Notes under the pieces: generated by a model
What the model was told of the DNA's origin: nothing
Databases searched by the model: none
Seen by the model: the letters and a program-made list of their open reading frames with translations, nothing else
Program-made: the position numbers and the translations under genes
In this document: positions 32,699 to 41,887 of the stretch, piece by piece
Layout: every line of letters begins with the position of its first letter
How positions within the stretch are numbered: the first letter of the stretch is position 1
Assembly: GCF_002335745.1 (NCBI RefSeq)
Contig: NZ_NIST01000001.1
Coordinates: forward strand, 1,168,300-1,232,299
Length of the DNA stretch: 64,000 nt
Reading direction: 5' to 3'
Origin: Evansella halocellulosilytica
Lineage (GTDB): Bacteria; Bacillota; Bacilli; Bacillales; Salisediminibacteriaceae

Positions 32699-34432
32699 AT
32701 GTGGGAATTACTATTAGCTATGTTTGAGCGGCTCGGCATTATTGTTGCTGTTGCATTTATTATGACCCGCTTTAAATTTATCAGGCATTTAATTGATAAG
32801 CGAGAAATCACCCAAAAGCATAAAATAAGTGTCATTGTCATGTTCGGCTTATTTGGCATACTTGGTACATATTCAGGGTTGACCGTAAATGCTGATCAAG
32901 CTACATATACGCGGTGGGCAATTGATCTAGCTGAAGGCGAAGCGATAGCGAACTCCCGTGTGATAGGCGTTGTCGTCGCAGGTTTATTGGGCGGTTGGAC
33001 AGTTGGGCTCGGGGCCGGACTGATTGCCGGCGTGCACCGCTTCTTTTTAGGCGGTTTTACCGGTTTTGCTTGTGGATTGGCGACAATTTTTGCTGGACTT
33101 ATTGCCGGTTATTTTTATAAGAAAAACAAGAACCACCGGATCATATCGTTACAAACGGCATTAATTGTCGGGATGATTGCTGAAGCTGTCCAAATGATTA
33201 TCATTCTCCTTGTAGCTCGCCCATATGAACAGGCGTATCAACTCGTTGAAAGTATTGGCATACCAATGATTCTCGCAAACGGACTTGGGACGGCCATTTT
33301 TATATTAATTATCCGCAATGTTTTTTATGAAGAAGAAAAGATGGGTTCAATCCAAGCGCAAAAGGCGTTGAAGCTTGCTGATTACACGTTGAAGTATTTA
33401 CGAAAAGGGCTTAATGAGCAATCCGCCCAGGCAACGTGTGAAATTCTGCAGAAAGAGACGAGAGTCGATGCCGTGTCACTGACGAATAAAGATCGGATAT
33501 TAGCGTTTGTTGGTGCAGGAGAAGAGTTTCATTTAAAAAATGAAGAAATTAAAACGGGAGCAACAAAGCGAGTGTTAAAGGAAGGAGAATTGGTCATTGC
33601 CGATGAAGAGGAAATCTTCTGTGGCAATAATGAGTGTCCCTTACAGGCTGCGATCATAGCGCCGTTAAAAATAAAAGATGAGACGATCGGAACGTTGAAG
33701 TTTTACTTTAAATCAGAAAATGATATGACTCAGACGACAATTGAGTTAAGCAAAGGGTTATCAACGATTTTGAGTCATCAGCTTGAAATCTCTGAAGTCG
33801 ACCGCCATTTAGAACTTGCGAAACAAGCAGAGATTAAGGCTTTACAAGCGCAAGTAAGTCCACACTTTTTATTTAATGCGATCAATACGATCGTCGCGTT
33901 AGTACGCAAAGATCCGATGAAGGCAAGGAAGCTGTTAATTTCGCTGTCACATTATTTTAGACAAAACCTCGCGGGGACGAATGCGACAGTCACTTCATTA
34001 GAAGAAGAGCTAAAACACGTACAGGCTTATTTGCAAATTGAAGAGGCGCGTTTTTCAGATAAATTAACGATCCAATATGATGTCGATGACGATGCCCTGC
34101 AAGCGAAAATACCGCCGATGACGTTACAGCCGATCGTTGAAAATGCGATTAAACATGGTGTTAAGCAGTTAAGATCAGACAGCTACATTTTTATTGAAAT
34201 AAAAAGGGAGCACGATGTCGTTCAAATTGCGATTCGTGATAACGGAACCGGGATATCAAAAGCTCGCTTAAAAGAGATAGGTAACGAGAAGGTTCTGTCA
34301 GAAACCGGGACTGGTATCGGGTTGTCAAATGTCAATCGCAGGCTGCAAATGATGTATGGTGATAATATGAAAGTACATATTGAGAGTGAGGAAGGGAAAG
34401 GCACAAAGGTGTTCTTTTCGATCCCTTATTAG
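32699..34432 (+). CDS. lytS: LytS-type sensor histidine kinase
   Basis: 577 residues. A 5TM_5TMR_LYT membrane domain (LGTYSGL, GLLGGWTVGLGAGLIAGVHR FFLGG) is followed by a GAF domain (about 210-340), then the His_kinase region with QAQVSPHFLFNAINTIVALV carrying the phosphorylated His, and a HATPase_c domain (VENAIKHGV, DNGTG, GTGIGLSNV). AGGAG lies ten bases before ATG 32699; the frame is open further upstream. It is paired with the LytTR regulator 15 bp downstream. LytS/BtsS-type kinases often respond to pyruvate. Confidence 0.9.
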   Translation: MWELLLAMFERLGIIVAVAFIMTRFKFIRHLIDKREITQKHKISVIVMFGLFGILGTYSGLTVNADQATYTRWAIDLAEGEAIANSRVIGVVVAGLLGGWTVGLGAGLIAGVHRFFLGGFTGFACGLATIFAGLIAGYFYKKNKNHRIISLQTALIVGMIAEAVQMIIILLVARPYEQAYQLVESIGIPMILANGLGTAIFILIIRNVFYEEEKMGSIQAQKALKLADYTLKYLRKGLNEQSAQATCEILQKETRVDAVSLTNKDRILAFVGAGEEFHLKNEEIKTGATKRVLKEGELVIADEEEIFCGNNECPLQAAIIAPLKIKDETIGTLKFYFKSENDMTQTTIELSKGLSTILSHQLEISEVDRHLELAKQAEIKALQAQVSPHFLFNAINTIVALVRKDPMKARKLLISLSHYFRQNLAGTNATVTSLEEELKHVQAYLQIEEARFSDKLTIQYDVDDDALQAKIPPMTLQPIVENAIKHGVKQLRSDSYIFIEIKREHDVVQIAIRDNGTGISKARLKEIGNEKVLSETGTGIGLSNVNRRLQMMYGDNMKVHIESEEGKGTKVFFSIPY

Positions 34433-34447
34433 TCGAGGTGAATGTAA

Positions 34448-35188
34448 ATGACAAATGGAATCAAAACGGTCATTATCGATGACGAGCCATATAGCCGTGA
34501 CGAACTATCGTTTTTGCTTGAACAATATGATGAGGTTGATATTATTGGGGAAGCGGACTCTGGTGAAAAAGGGCTGGAGTTGATTATGCGCAAAGAACCC
34601 GATGTCGCATTTATTGACATTGAAATGCCGCAAATGTCAGGGATGGAATTGGCTCAAGCGTTGAAAAATATGAAGAAGACTCCGATCATTATTTTTGCTA
34701 CTGCATATCCAGACTACGCGGCAAAGGCATTTCGTGTCCAGGCGCTCGACTATATTTTAAAGCCGTTTGATGAAGAGAATTTGCAGGAAACGATCGAATT
34801 GGTAAAAGAAAAGCTGAATTGGGATGCGTCTAGCACGGGCAAAACGCAAGCTCCTGCAATTGGGAAGCTAGCTGTCGAAGATAATGGCCGAATCGTCTAC
34901 TTATCTCCGTCAGACATTACGTATTTATTTCGAGAGGTGCGGGAGACGATCATTTGCACGAAAGATCATCAATATCATTCAAGAACCCCGATCAAAGAGA
35001 TAGAGGAAAAATTAAAAGGGTATCCGTTTTTTCGTCCGCATAAAAGCTATTTAGTGAACCTTGATAAAATTGAACAGCTCATTCCATGGCTGAACGGTGC
35101 GTATCAAGTAAAAATGCAAGGCAGCAAAGAGGAAATCCCGGTCAGCCGAAATTACGTGAAGGAACTACGCGAGAGATTAGAGCTGTAA
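34448..35188 (+). CDS. lytT: LytTR-family response regulator
   Basis: 246 residues. Receiver domain with the acid pocket VIIDDEP, phosphorylation Asp in PDVAFIDIEMP (about residue 58) and the late Lys in YILKPFDE. The C-terminal 100 residues are a LytTR DNA-binding domain (YLFREVRETIICTKDHQYHS, RPHKSYLVNLDKIEQLIPW). GAGGTGAATGTAA precedes the ATG. With LytS it forms a two-component system, and the CstA-family gene downstream is the natural target. Confidence 0.9.
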   Translation: MTNGIKTVIIDDEPYSRDELSFLLEQYDEVDIIGEADSGEKGLELIMRKEPDVAFIDIEMPQMSGMELAQALKNMKKTPIIIFATAYPDYAAKAFRVQALDYILKPFDEENLQETIELVKEKLNWDASSTGKTQAPAIGKLAVEDNGRIVYLSPSDITYLFREVRETIICTKDHQYHSRTPIKEIEEKLKGYPFFRPHKSYLVNLDKIEQLIPWLNGAYQVKMQGSKEEIPVSRNYVKELRERLEL

Positions 35189-35250
35189 CTGGCAATACCC
35201 CTTAATGAGTTGTAACTGGGGGCGTTGTCTCATGGTGCGTGACGGTGTAC

Positions 35251-35424
35251 ATTAGAATCATTCTAGTTAGCGGATAAAACGTGATTTTTACAGGATAAAC
35301 CTCCAATTTCCACGGATAAACCTGAAATTTTACAGGATAAACGTTAAATTTTCGCGGATAAACCCGAAATTTTACAGGATAAACTCCAATCTTCACAGAT
35401 AAACATGATTGTTTACAAAATAAA
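35251..35424 (+). repeat. 21-bp tandem repeat array C1
   Basis: About seven units of 21 bp with the pattern GGATAAACnnnAAATTTTnCn. The triplet before GGAT alternates roughly between ACA and CGC/CAC. It begins with a TTCTAGTTAGCGGATAAA flank. The same array in opposite orientation, with the same flank at 27 of 28 positions, occurs at 63661-63794. Read on the minus strand it gives a repeated VYPVKF heptapeptide, most likely a chance effect of the 21-bp period. Confidence 0.75.
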
Positions 35425-35538
35425 AAGGTTAGAATCAACCACCTTCAACCTCTAAAACGAAGATTACGACACGTCAAACAGTAAAAAGAACATGTTAGTC
35501 CCCTCTTTTAACACCATGTCACAAAATCGACACATTTC

Positions 35539-35565
35539 GAAAGCGTCATGGTACGATGAAAGCGT
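35539..35565 (+). promoter_or_regulatory. Direct repeats upstream of the CstA-family gene
   Basis: GAAAGCGT occurs at 35539-35546 and 35558-35565, 19 bp apart, about 40-65 bp before the ATG. LytTR regulators usually bind two direct half-sites spaced by about two helical turns, so this is a candidate LytT site. No clear -35 box is seen. Confidence 0.5.
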
Positions 35566-35603
35566 ATACAAACAGATTTATATTATGAAAGAGGTGCGAA
35601 AAA

Positions 35604-37046
35604 ATGATTACATTTTTACTATCAATTGCACTTTTAATCGTCGCTTATTTTACTTATGGGAAATTCATTGAAAAAATGTTTGGTGTGAAAGAAGCTAGAC
35701 AAACACCTGCATATAGTATGAAAGACAATGTTGATTATATACCGATGGGGACGAACCGCAACTCATTGATTCAATTATTGAACATTGCTGGTGTTGGACC
35801 GATTTTTGGACCGATCATGGGAGCTTTATACGGTCCGGTCGCTTTTATTTGGATCGTTGTCGGCTGTATTTTTGCAGGAGCAGTTCATGATTATTTGACT
35901 GGAATGATTTCCATTCGTAATAAGGGGGCTCATTTGCCTCAGCTGGCAGGGAAGTTCCTTGGCAAGTCAATGAAGCATATTGTTAATGCAATTGCTGTTC
36001 TTTTATTACTCCTTGTTGGAACCGTTTTCGTGACAGCACCTGCTGGGTTGTTGTTTGATTTAATGAATGGCTGGGTAACGCTCGGCGTTATTACAGGTGT
36101 CATTTTCCTTTACTTTATTTTTGCAACGTTACTTCCTGTTGATAAAATCATCGGGAGATTTTATCCAATATTAGGAGCATTGTTAGTCATCAGTGCGATT
36201 GGTGTTGGTGTGATGTTAATCGGTACAGGTGCTCCAATTCCTGAGCTGACGTTGCAAAATATGCATCCAGGTGGAGAGGCGATCTTCCCGATTTTAATGA
36301 TTACGATTGCATGTGGAGCTATTTCTGGTTTTCATGCAACACAGTCACCAATTATTTCTAGAACAACACAAAATGAACGAAATGGTCGGAAAATTTTCTA
36401 TGGAATGATGATCGTCGAAGGGATTATCGCGATGATTTGGGCAGCAGCTGCGATGAGCCTTTTCTACGGAACGGATTTAGCTGCACTTGTCGATTCTGGC
36501 GGAGCGGGTCTCGTCGTTAGTGAAGTCGCCTTTACACTTCTTGGAGCGATCGGCGGAACACTTGCGGTACTTGGAGTTATCGTCCTGCCAATCACTTCTG
36601 GTGACACAGCCTTCCGTTCAGCACGGATGATTATTGCAGATTATATTAAACTGCCGCAAATTAAAGTTGCAAGCAGACTGATGATTGCGTTACCACTGTT
36701 TGTCGTTTCGTTTATTTTAACGAACATGGACTTTACGATATTATGGAGATATTTCGGAGTTACGAATGCAGCGATCAGTGCGATTGCTTTATATGTTGGG
36801 GCGATGTACCTTGCGATTCAGATGAAGTTTCACTGGGTTGCAACGATCCCAGCAATATTCATGACGATGGTATCCTTTACTTTTATTTTTAGTGCACCGA
36901 TTGGGTTCGGATTGCCGATGACACTATCATATATTTTAGCTGGGGCTGGGACAGTGATCGTTCTCGCACTGTTTGCATACAAAGTTAAGTTAAATCGTCA
37001 AGAAGACAACTTAGAAATCGATGAAGATGCACCGAATGCTGCATAA
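35604..37046 (+). CDS. cstA: CstA-family carbon-starvation/pyruvate transporter
   Basis: 480-residue membrane protein with about 13 helices. Family blocks are visible: DYIPMGTNRNSLIQLLNIAG, GPIFGPIMGALYGP, GCIFAGAVHDYLTGMISIRN and FHATQSPIISRTTQNE. It is the short form, near the length of BtsT-related carriers without the full CstA C-terminus. Related proteins take up pyruvate or peptides. GAGGTGCG precedes the ATG. It follows LytST, mirroring BtsSR-BtsT of E. coli. Confidence 0.88.
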   Translation: MITFLLSIALLIVAYFTYGKFIEKMFGVKEARQTPAYSMKDNVDYIPMGTNRNSLIQLLNIAGVGPIFGPIMGALYGPVAFIWIVVGCIFAGAVHDYLTGMISIRNKGAHLPQLAGKFLGKSMKHIVNAIAVLLLLLVGTVFVTAPAGLLFDLMNGWVTLGVITGVIFLYFIFATLLPVDKIIGRFYPILGALLVISAIGVGVMLIGTGAPIPELTLQNMHPGGEAIFPILMITIACGAISGFHATQSPIISRTTQNERNGRKIFYGMMIVEGIIAMIWAAAAMSLFYGTDLAALVDSGGAGLVVSEVAFTLLGAIGGTLAVLGVIVLPITSGDTAFRSARMIIADYIKLPQIKVASRLMIALPLFVVSFILTNMDFTILWRYFGVTNAAISAIALYVGAMYLAIQMKFHWVATIPAIFMTMVSFTFIFSAPIGFGLPMTLSYILAGAGTVIVLALFAYKVKLNRQEDNLEIDEDAPNAA

Positions 37047-37053
37047 TGAATAT

Positions 37054-37083
37054 GAGGAGCCTTTACGATGGCTCCTCTTTTTG
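37054..37083 (+). terminator. Terminator after cstA
   Basis: GAGGAGCC (37054-37061) pairs with GGCTCCTC (37070-37077), followed by a T run. Confidence 0.85.
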
Positions 37084-37124
37084 ATAGGAATATATAATAA
37101 GTTTAATAAAGGAAAAGCAGGTGA

Positions 37125-37655
37125 ATGTTGTTGAGAAGAACGAATATCAAGCCTTGGACGGAAGAGTGGCAAGCAGCATATTTTAAGGAAGAGAAAAGGT
37201 TAAAGGAAATCTTTCAAGAGGAAGTCATTGACATCGTTCATATTGGAAGTACATCAGTCCCATTTATCGGATATGCGAAGCCAGTCATCGATATTTTAAT
37301 CGTTGTTAAAGATATTGAAAAAATTGATTTATTTAATGAAAAAATGAAGGATATCGGCTACGAGCCAAAAGGGGAAAACGAGATTTCTGGGAGACGATAT
37401 TTCCCAAAAGGAGGCGATGAGCGTATGCATCACGTACATATTTTCCAAATTGGAAATCAGCACATTCAAACTCATTTAGATTTTAAAGCATATTTATCCG
37501 AACATAAAGAAGAAGCGAAAAAGTATGGTGAATTGAAAGTTAGACTAGCGGAGAAGTTTCCTGAAGATCATCAACTATATCAAGATGGAAAACAATCATT
37601 CGTGACGGGTTTAGCAGAAAGAGCAGAGCAATGGGCTGCGACAAGGAGAAGGTGA
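37125..37655 (+). CDS. GrpB/UPF0157 family protein, second copy
   Basis: 176 residues with the GrpB core: VHIGSTSVPFIGYAKPVIDI, RRYFPKGG, MHHVHIFQIG and HLDFKAYLSEH. The GS..D pattern marks a nucleotidyltransferase-like active site. AGGTG lies close before ATG 37125 and seven bases before TTG 37131, so either start is possible. It is distinct from the copy at 25539 (only the core is similar). Ends at a terminator 37678-37712. Confidence 0.83.
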   Translation: MLLRRTNIKPWTEEWQAAYFKEEKRLKEIFQEEVIDIVHIGSTSVPFIGYAKPVIDILIVVKDIEKIDLFNEKMKDIGYEPKGENEISGRRYFPKGGDERMHHVHIFQIGNQHIQTHLDFKAYLSEHKEEAKKYGELKVRLAEKFPEDHQLYQDGKQSFVTGLAERAEQWAATRRR

Positions 37656-37677
37656 ATGATCATCTATGGATTTTTTC

Positions 37678-37712
37678 AAGAGTACCGTTAAAAGAGGTAC
37701 TCTTTTTTTTAC
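37678..37712 (+). terminator. Terminator after the second GrpB gene
   Basis: AAGAGTACC (37678-37686) pairs with GGTACTCTT (37696-37704), followed by eight Ts. Confidence 0.88.
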
Positions 37713-37785
37713 AAGGAAATGATCCGTTTTTAGCGAATTGATTTAAAGAAACTTTATTTTGAGAAAAGACGGAGTGAAGGTGAAT

Positions 37786-38154
37786 ATGAACAAAGGTGAT
37801 CTTTATTTAGTAACGAAACAACATAGAAGCAATTACCCAAATCCGATTGCACTTGAAAAAGGACAAACGGTCAACGTTGGTGAAGCGTATACCGGGGAAG
37901 AAGGTTGGGACAATTGGAGGTACTGCTATACATTAGACAAACGGTTGGAAGGGTGGGTGCCCGAGCAAATTATTATCCGACAAGGTAATCAGGGGATTAT
38001 TAGTGAGAATTACATAGCAAAAGAGCTGAACGTCAATATCGGAGATCGAGTAATAAAACGAAAGGATCTAAACGGCTGGTTTTGGGTAGAGCATATTGAC
38101 ACGACTGAGGAAGGCTGGGTGCCTAAGAACAACCTTAAACGAGTAAAAGAATGA
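37786..38154 (+). CDS. Protein with two SH3-like repeats
   Basis: 122 residues. Two similar halves end in WVPEQ and WVPKN, each after a GW.(W)..Y/E pattern (NWRYCYTLDKRLEGWVPEQ and WFWVEHIDTTEEGWVPKN), as in variant SH3_2-type repeats. No signal peptide, so it is a cytoplasmic binding protein. GAAGGTGAAT supports ATG 37786 over the upstream TTG. Function unknown. Confidence 0.65.
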   Translation: MNKGDLYLVTKQHRSNYPNPIALEKGQTVNVGEAYTGEEGWDNWRYCYTLDKRLEGWVPEQIIIRQGNQGIISENYIAKELNVNIGDRVIKRKDLNGWFWVEHIDTTEEGWVPKNNLKRVKE

Positions 38155-38221
38155 GATCATTGGAACATTTCAGTTTTGCGGTGAGATTCATATGATCAAA
38201 TTGTAAAAAGGAGATGGACTG

Positions 38222-38800
38222 ATGATTAAAAACGAAAAAGAGATCATTAAACTGATTGAAGAAGATGAATGGATGATGGAGATCATTCGAGCAGCAAAGG
38301 AATTACATCTTCCTGATTGGTGGATATGCGCCGGCTTTGTTCGCTCGAAAATCTGGGATACACTTCACGGTTTCCAAGAAAGGACGGCAATTCCAGATGT
38401 CGATGTTATCTATTTTGATCGTTCTAACATGAGTGAACTCGAAGAAAAGAAACTAGAAAGAAAATTAAAAGAACAGTTTCCGAATATTCCGTGGTCTGTC
38501 AAAAATCAAGCAAGGATGCACACAGTTAACAAATTACCGCCGTATTTGTCATCAGTCGATGCGATATCGAAGTTTCCAGAGACGGCAACCGCTTTAGGTG
38601 TGAAAATAGACGACAATGAACAGCTCATTCTAACTGCACCGTGCGGGATTGAGGATGTGATGAACTTGCAGCTGAAGCCGACACCTCATTTTGCACAATC
38701 AAATGACTTGAAAGCTATTTATGAAGAACGAATTGAAAAGAAAAACTGGAAGTCGATTTGGAAAGAGATCGAAGTGCATCATATATCATTAAAAGCATAG
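38222..38800 (+). CDS. Nucleotidyltransferase family protein (NTP_transf_6)
   Basis: 192 residues. DWWICAGFVRSKIWD and IPDVDVIYFD supply the GxxR and DxD acidic pattern of this family of small nucleotidyltransferases. The remainder includes YLSSVDAISKFPETATA and CGIEDVMNLQLKPTP, the conserved C-terminal section. The nucleotide acceptor is unknown. AAAGGAG is about eight bases before ATG 38222. It lies 67 bp after the SH3-like gene, on the same strand. Confidence 0.82.
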   Translation: MIKNEKEIIKLIEEDEWMMEIIRAAKELHLPDWWICAGFVRSKIWDTLHGFQERTAIPDVDVIYFDRSNMSELEEKKLERKLKEQFPNIPWSVKNQARMHTVNKLPPYLSSVDAISKFPETATALGVKIDDNEQLILTAPCGIEDVMNLQLKPTPHFAQSNDLKAIYEERIEKKNWKSIWKEIEVHHISLKA

Positions 38801-38852
38801 TGAAGACTTCCTATGACTTCATTGATGAAACTGAAGTAGTCGATGAATATGG

Positions 38853-39374
38853 CTATTTCAAACTTTTCTTCATTCCTTTTACGAGATATCCGCCTCGGAA
38901 TTTTCGCGGTTCATAAGAAATGATAAATGCTTTCGGTTCATATTCCTCAATGATTGCAATCGCTTCATCTTCCCGGTTGCGAGTTGTGAGGATTTGCAAA
39001 TGATATCTGACGCCGTCACGGCCTTTTCCTTCAAATAAAGTGACTCCAAAGCCGTTATTTCTTAACATATTGATCAGTTCAGGGTTGTTATTCAGTAAAT
39101 TAACGGCTAGATTAGAATAGCCGATCGCCAACTTGTTTTCAATTTTTCCTCCTAAATAAATACCAACACCAAAGCCGAGCGCATATGTAAGCATTTCATA
39201 AATATTTTGTTCACCTGTTAATACGATTGATAAACCGAATACGTAAACTAATGCTTCTAAAAAGCCGAACCCAGTAGCCATACCTGTACGGTTTTTAACG
39301 ACAAATATAATCCGAAGTGTTAAAAGCGGGACTAATATAATTTGAAGTAGAAAAACTAAAATAATCGTTAACAT
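38853..39374 (-). CDS. DUF2179 / UPF0316 membrane protein
   Basis: 173 residues with three N-terminal transmembrane helices (LTIILVFLLQIILVPLLTLRII, GFGFLEALVYVFGLSIVL, YALGFGVGIYLGG) and a C-terminal cytoplasmic DUF2179 domain (GVTLFEGKGRDGVRYHLQIL, AFIISYEPRKFRGGYL). Family length is normal. DUF2179 domains resemble small ligand-binding modules. Role unknown. Single gene, convergent with the nucleotidyltransferase. Confidence 0.85.
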   Translation of the reverse strand: MLTIILVFLLQIILVPLLTLRIIFVVKNRTGMATGFGFLEALVYVFGLSIVLTGEQNIYEMLTYALGFGVGIYLGGKIENKLAIGYSNLAVNLLNNNPELINMLRNNGFGVTLFEGKGRDGVRYHLQILTTRNREDEAIAIIEEYEPKAFIISYEPRKFRGGYLVKGMKKSLK

Positions 39375-39542
39375 AATTCTCCCTCATTAAAAATACAAAG
39401 TCTAAGCATGTCCACTTTTAACTTTCCCGAAACGAAGTATTTTATTTCCATCCTTCGGGTGAGTGGGGATTTTATAATCTACCATATCTGATCAATGTTT
39501 AACGATGAAAACAACTGTAAGTATAAAGATTGGAGGCATATC

Positions 39543-40016
39543 ATGACGGAGGATATTCATTATAAATTTTGGACTGTTTGTCTCGTGCAAGACGGTGATC
39601 AAGTATTACTACTAAATCGTCAGCACGATGACTTTGAAGGTTATATTCCGCCAGGCGGAAAAGTTGATTTTCCTGAGAGTTTCGTAGAAGGAGCGATTCG
39701 GGAGGTGAAGGAAGAAACAGGGTTGGAGGTATACAATCTTATTTATAAAGGACTCTATGAATATGTCAATCCCGAGAAAAATGAAAGATATATGATATTC
39801 AACTATTTAACGAAAGATTTTACAGGTGAGCTAATAGAGAATGGTACTGAAGGAAAGCCCGTTTGGGTGAATATGAAAGATGGTGACCAACTGCCGATGC
39901 AAAAATCGATCAGGAGGCGTTTCCCACTATTTTTTGAGGGAAATACATTTGAGATTCATGTTAAATGGGATAATGAGCGGGATGCAGAAGGTGAGGTAGT
40001 TATTAGACGTACATAA
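39543..40016 (+). CDS. NUDIX hydrolase (MutT-like)
   Basis: 157 residues. The Nudix box is complete: GGKVDFPESFVEGAIREVKE ETG (about residues 40-62), so it hydrolyses a nucleoside diphosphate linked to another group. PPGGKVDFPESF is typical of 8-oxo-dGTP-type enzymes. TTGGAGGCATATC before ATG 39543 fixes the start, 16 codons inside a longer open frame. Substrate not determined. Confidence 0.87.
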   Translation: MTEDIHYKFWTVCLVQDGDQVLLLNRQHDDFEGYIPPGGKVDFPESFVEGAIREVKEETGLEVYNLIYKGLYEYVNPEKNERYMIFNYLTKDFTGELIENGTEGKPVWVNMKDGDQLPMQKSIRRRFPLFFEGNTFEIHVKWDNERDAEGEVVIRRT

Positions 40017-40167
40017 TAGAAAGGTAAACAATTTGATTGCTTAATAAAATTCAAAAATTAAATTAGAATGAATAAAATCTATGAATGGTCTAACTGCAAT
40101 TATTACTGGGTAACAATCCAGGTTTTGTTTACTGAATTTTTGACACAACTAAAAAGGACTGATGAGC

Positions 40168-41067
40168 ATGATAGATATTAGTAAACCTAATGATTACGAA
40201 GCCGTTGCTGCATTTATAGCTGATATGAATAAAGATGAACAGAACCATGTAGGCTATTGTGGGACAAAGGCAGACGAAGTTTTACATACATTGCAAAATG
40301 ATTTTTCTGATTTACCTCTAGAAAGGTCGCTCATTACAGCTTACGAAAACGATCAACTCATTGGTGTCATTGGACTTGATATTGATGAGGATACGAAGGC
40401 AGGAGAGTTGTGGGGTCCGTTTGTTATGCACCGTGACTGGGAGCAGATTTCAAGACTGATGTGGGAAAAATTAATTACACAATTACCTCATGGCTCACTT
40501 TCATCGGTACTTGGCTTTTATAACCAGCATAATGAGCGGTGTGAATCGTTCATGGAAAAACTAGGAGCTAAGCGGGATGAGCGAGAAAATACAATTTTGA
40601 AAATAACAAGGTCAGAATATTGTACAACGATAGAAGAAGAAGGCCTCATACGAGAATATGTACATGATGATTTCGGATCGTTTAAAGCTTTACATCATGA
40701 TGCGTTTAAACAGCCTTATTACAATGCGGATGATATCATCAAGAAATTAGATCATGAAAACAAACTGTTTATTGCGGCTGATCAAGTGAAGATGCTAGGC
40801 TACGTTTATTGTGAAACAAATCCAACGTTTTCTGAAGGAGATATTCATTTTATTGCGGTTTCACCTGCAGCTCGAAATAAGGGGATTGGCCGAAAGTTAA
40901 TTAGTAAAAGCTTAGACTTTATGTTCTCATTTAAAGAGTTGGAGGAAATTATTTTATGTGTCGACTCTAGCAATCAACCAGCGATTAAAATTTATAAAAG
41001 TGTTGGCTTTACACAATTGCATGAGCTCATTTCGTATGAATTATCGTTAAAAAACGTGCTAATTTGA
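40168..41067 (+). CDS. GNAT acetyltransferase with two GNAT modules
   Basis: 299 residues. The N-terminal half is a degenerate GNAT fold (LITAYENDQLIGVIGLDIDE), and the C-terminal half carries the acetyl-CoA loop IAVSPAARNKGIGRKLI (R/QxxGxG/A) and CVDSSNQPAIKIYKSVGF. AAGGA fits ATG 40168 better than ATG 40162. It lies 12 bp before the DJ-1/PfpI gene, so the pair is probably co-transcribed. The acyl acceptor is unknown. Confidence 0.83.
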   Translation: MIDISKPNDYEAVAAFIADMNKDEQNHVGYCGTKADEVLHTLQNDFSDLPLERSLITAYENDQLIGVIGLDIDEDTKAGELWGPFVMHRDWEQISRLMWEKLITQLPHGSLSSVLGFYNQHNERCESFMEKLGAKRDERENTILKITRSEYCTTIEEEGLIREYVHDDFGSFKALHHDAFKQPYYNADDIIKKLDHENKLFIAADQVKMLGYVYCETNPTFSEGDIHFIAVSPAARNKGIGRKLISKSLDFMFSFKELEEIILCVDSSNQPAIKIYKSVGFTQLHELISYELSLKNVLI

Positions 41068-41079
41068 GGAGGGGTATCT

Positions 41080-41676
41080 TTGACTGCGAACCAATGGGAT
41101 GTAGGAATATTTTTGTTTGATGATGTAGAAGTTCTTGATTTTGCCGGCCCCTTTGAAGTGTTTTCTGTTACGAGATTACCGAATGACAAGCAGCCGTTTA
41201 GTGTGAAAACAGTTTCGGAGACAGGAAATATGATCAATGCGAGGAACGGTCTGAAGGTTGCACCAGACTATAGTTTTCAAACGATGCCTCCATTTGATCT
41301 ATTAATCATTCCCGGTGGTCTAGGAGCGCGCGAAAATGAAATAAATAATGATCGTGTTATTACGTGGATTTCAGATCAAATGGAACGTGTGCAGCTGATG
41401 ACGTCTGTTTGTACAGGTGCTCTTTTACTAGCAAAAGCTGGGCTGCTGGATGGGAAAAGAGCAACGACGCATTGGGCAAGCATTGATCGGTTTAAAGAGA
41501 AGTTTCCTACAGTTTCTGTACAACAAAACGTGAAGTTCGTTGATGAAGGGGAGGTTATTACCTCAGGCGGTATCTCCGCAGGGATCAATATGTCATTTCA
41601 TATTGTCCAACGATTATTAGGGCGAGAGGTTGCGATGGAAACAGCAAAAAGGATGGAATATGATATTGAATTGTAA
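41080..41676 (+). CDS. DJ-1/PfpI family protein
   Basis: 198 residues with the class I glutamine amidotransferase-like fold. The nucleophile elbow is TSVCTGALLLAKAGLL (Cys near residue 110), preceded by FDLLIIPGGLGARENE, and followed by GKRATTHWASID, as in isonitrile-hydratase-like and AraC-type GATase members. It starts at TTG with AGGAGGGG five bases before. No HTH follows, so it is an enzyme or a chaperone-type protein. Confidence 0.85.
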   Translation: MTANQWDVGIFLFDDVEVLDFAGPFEVFSVTRLPNDKQPFSVKTVSETGNMINARNGLKVAPDYSFQTMPPFDLLIIPGGLGARENEINNDRVITWISDQMERVQLMTSVCTGALLLAKAGLLDGKRATTHWASIDRFKEKFPTVSVQQNVKFVDEGEVITSGGISAGINMSFHIVQRLLGREVAMETAKRMEYDIEL

Positions 41677-41782
41677 GTTGTAAAAGGTGCATAGTAAAAG
41701 GCTGAAGCGTTTTGCCCGTAGAAGAGTCCGTCTGTAGCGAACTGTACTAACTTGTATTTTACCATGATTCAGGAAAGATCAG

Positions 41783-41816
41783 TTGATAAAAGACATTAGA
41801 AATGTTAAGATATAAT
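41783..41816 (+). promoter_or_regulatory. Promoter of the macrolide-stalling leader
   Basis: TTGATA (41783-41788) with a 17-bp gap to TAAGAT (41806-41811). A perfect TATAAT overlaps at 41811-41816. Either pair gives transcription about 25-30 bases before the leader peptide start at 41846. Confidence 0.6.
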
Positions 41817-41845
41817 CCAATTATAAAGAAATGGAGGTTATCCTT

Positions 41846-41887
41846 GTGACAGCATCAATGAGACTTCGAATCCAAACTTTGAACTAA
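41846..41887 (+). CDS. Macrolide-stalling leader peptide (ErmD/ErmK-leader-like)
   Basis: GTG start with GGAGGT eight bases upstream. The 13-residue product is MTASMRLRIQTLN. The ErmD/ErmK leader is MTHSMRLRFPTLNQ, so 10 of 13 positions agree, including the MRLR that stalls macrolide-bound ribosomes. Hairpins follow (41877-41906, 41908-41927) and a terminator at 41985-42012. It should work as an attenuator for the macrolide phosphotransferase gene now separated by an IS4-family element. Confidence 0.85.
   Translation: MTASMRLRIQTLN

Noticed and set aside
35251-35424. Possible CRISPR array
   Set aside because: Units are 21 bp head to tail with no spacers of constant length, and no cas genes lie near.
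35202-35438. 78-residue minus-strand frame with VYPVKF heptads
   Set aside because: The heptads follow from the 21-bp period of array C1. There is no ribosome site, and the inverted copy at 63661 contains stop codons in the matching frame.
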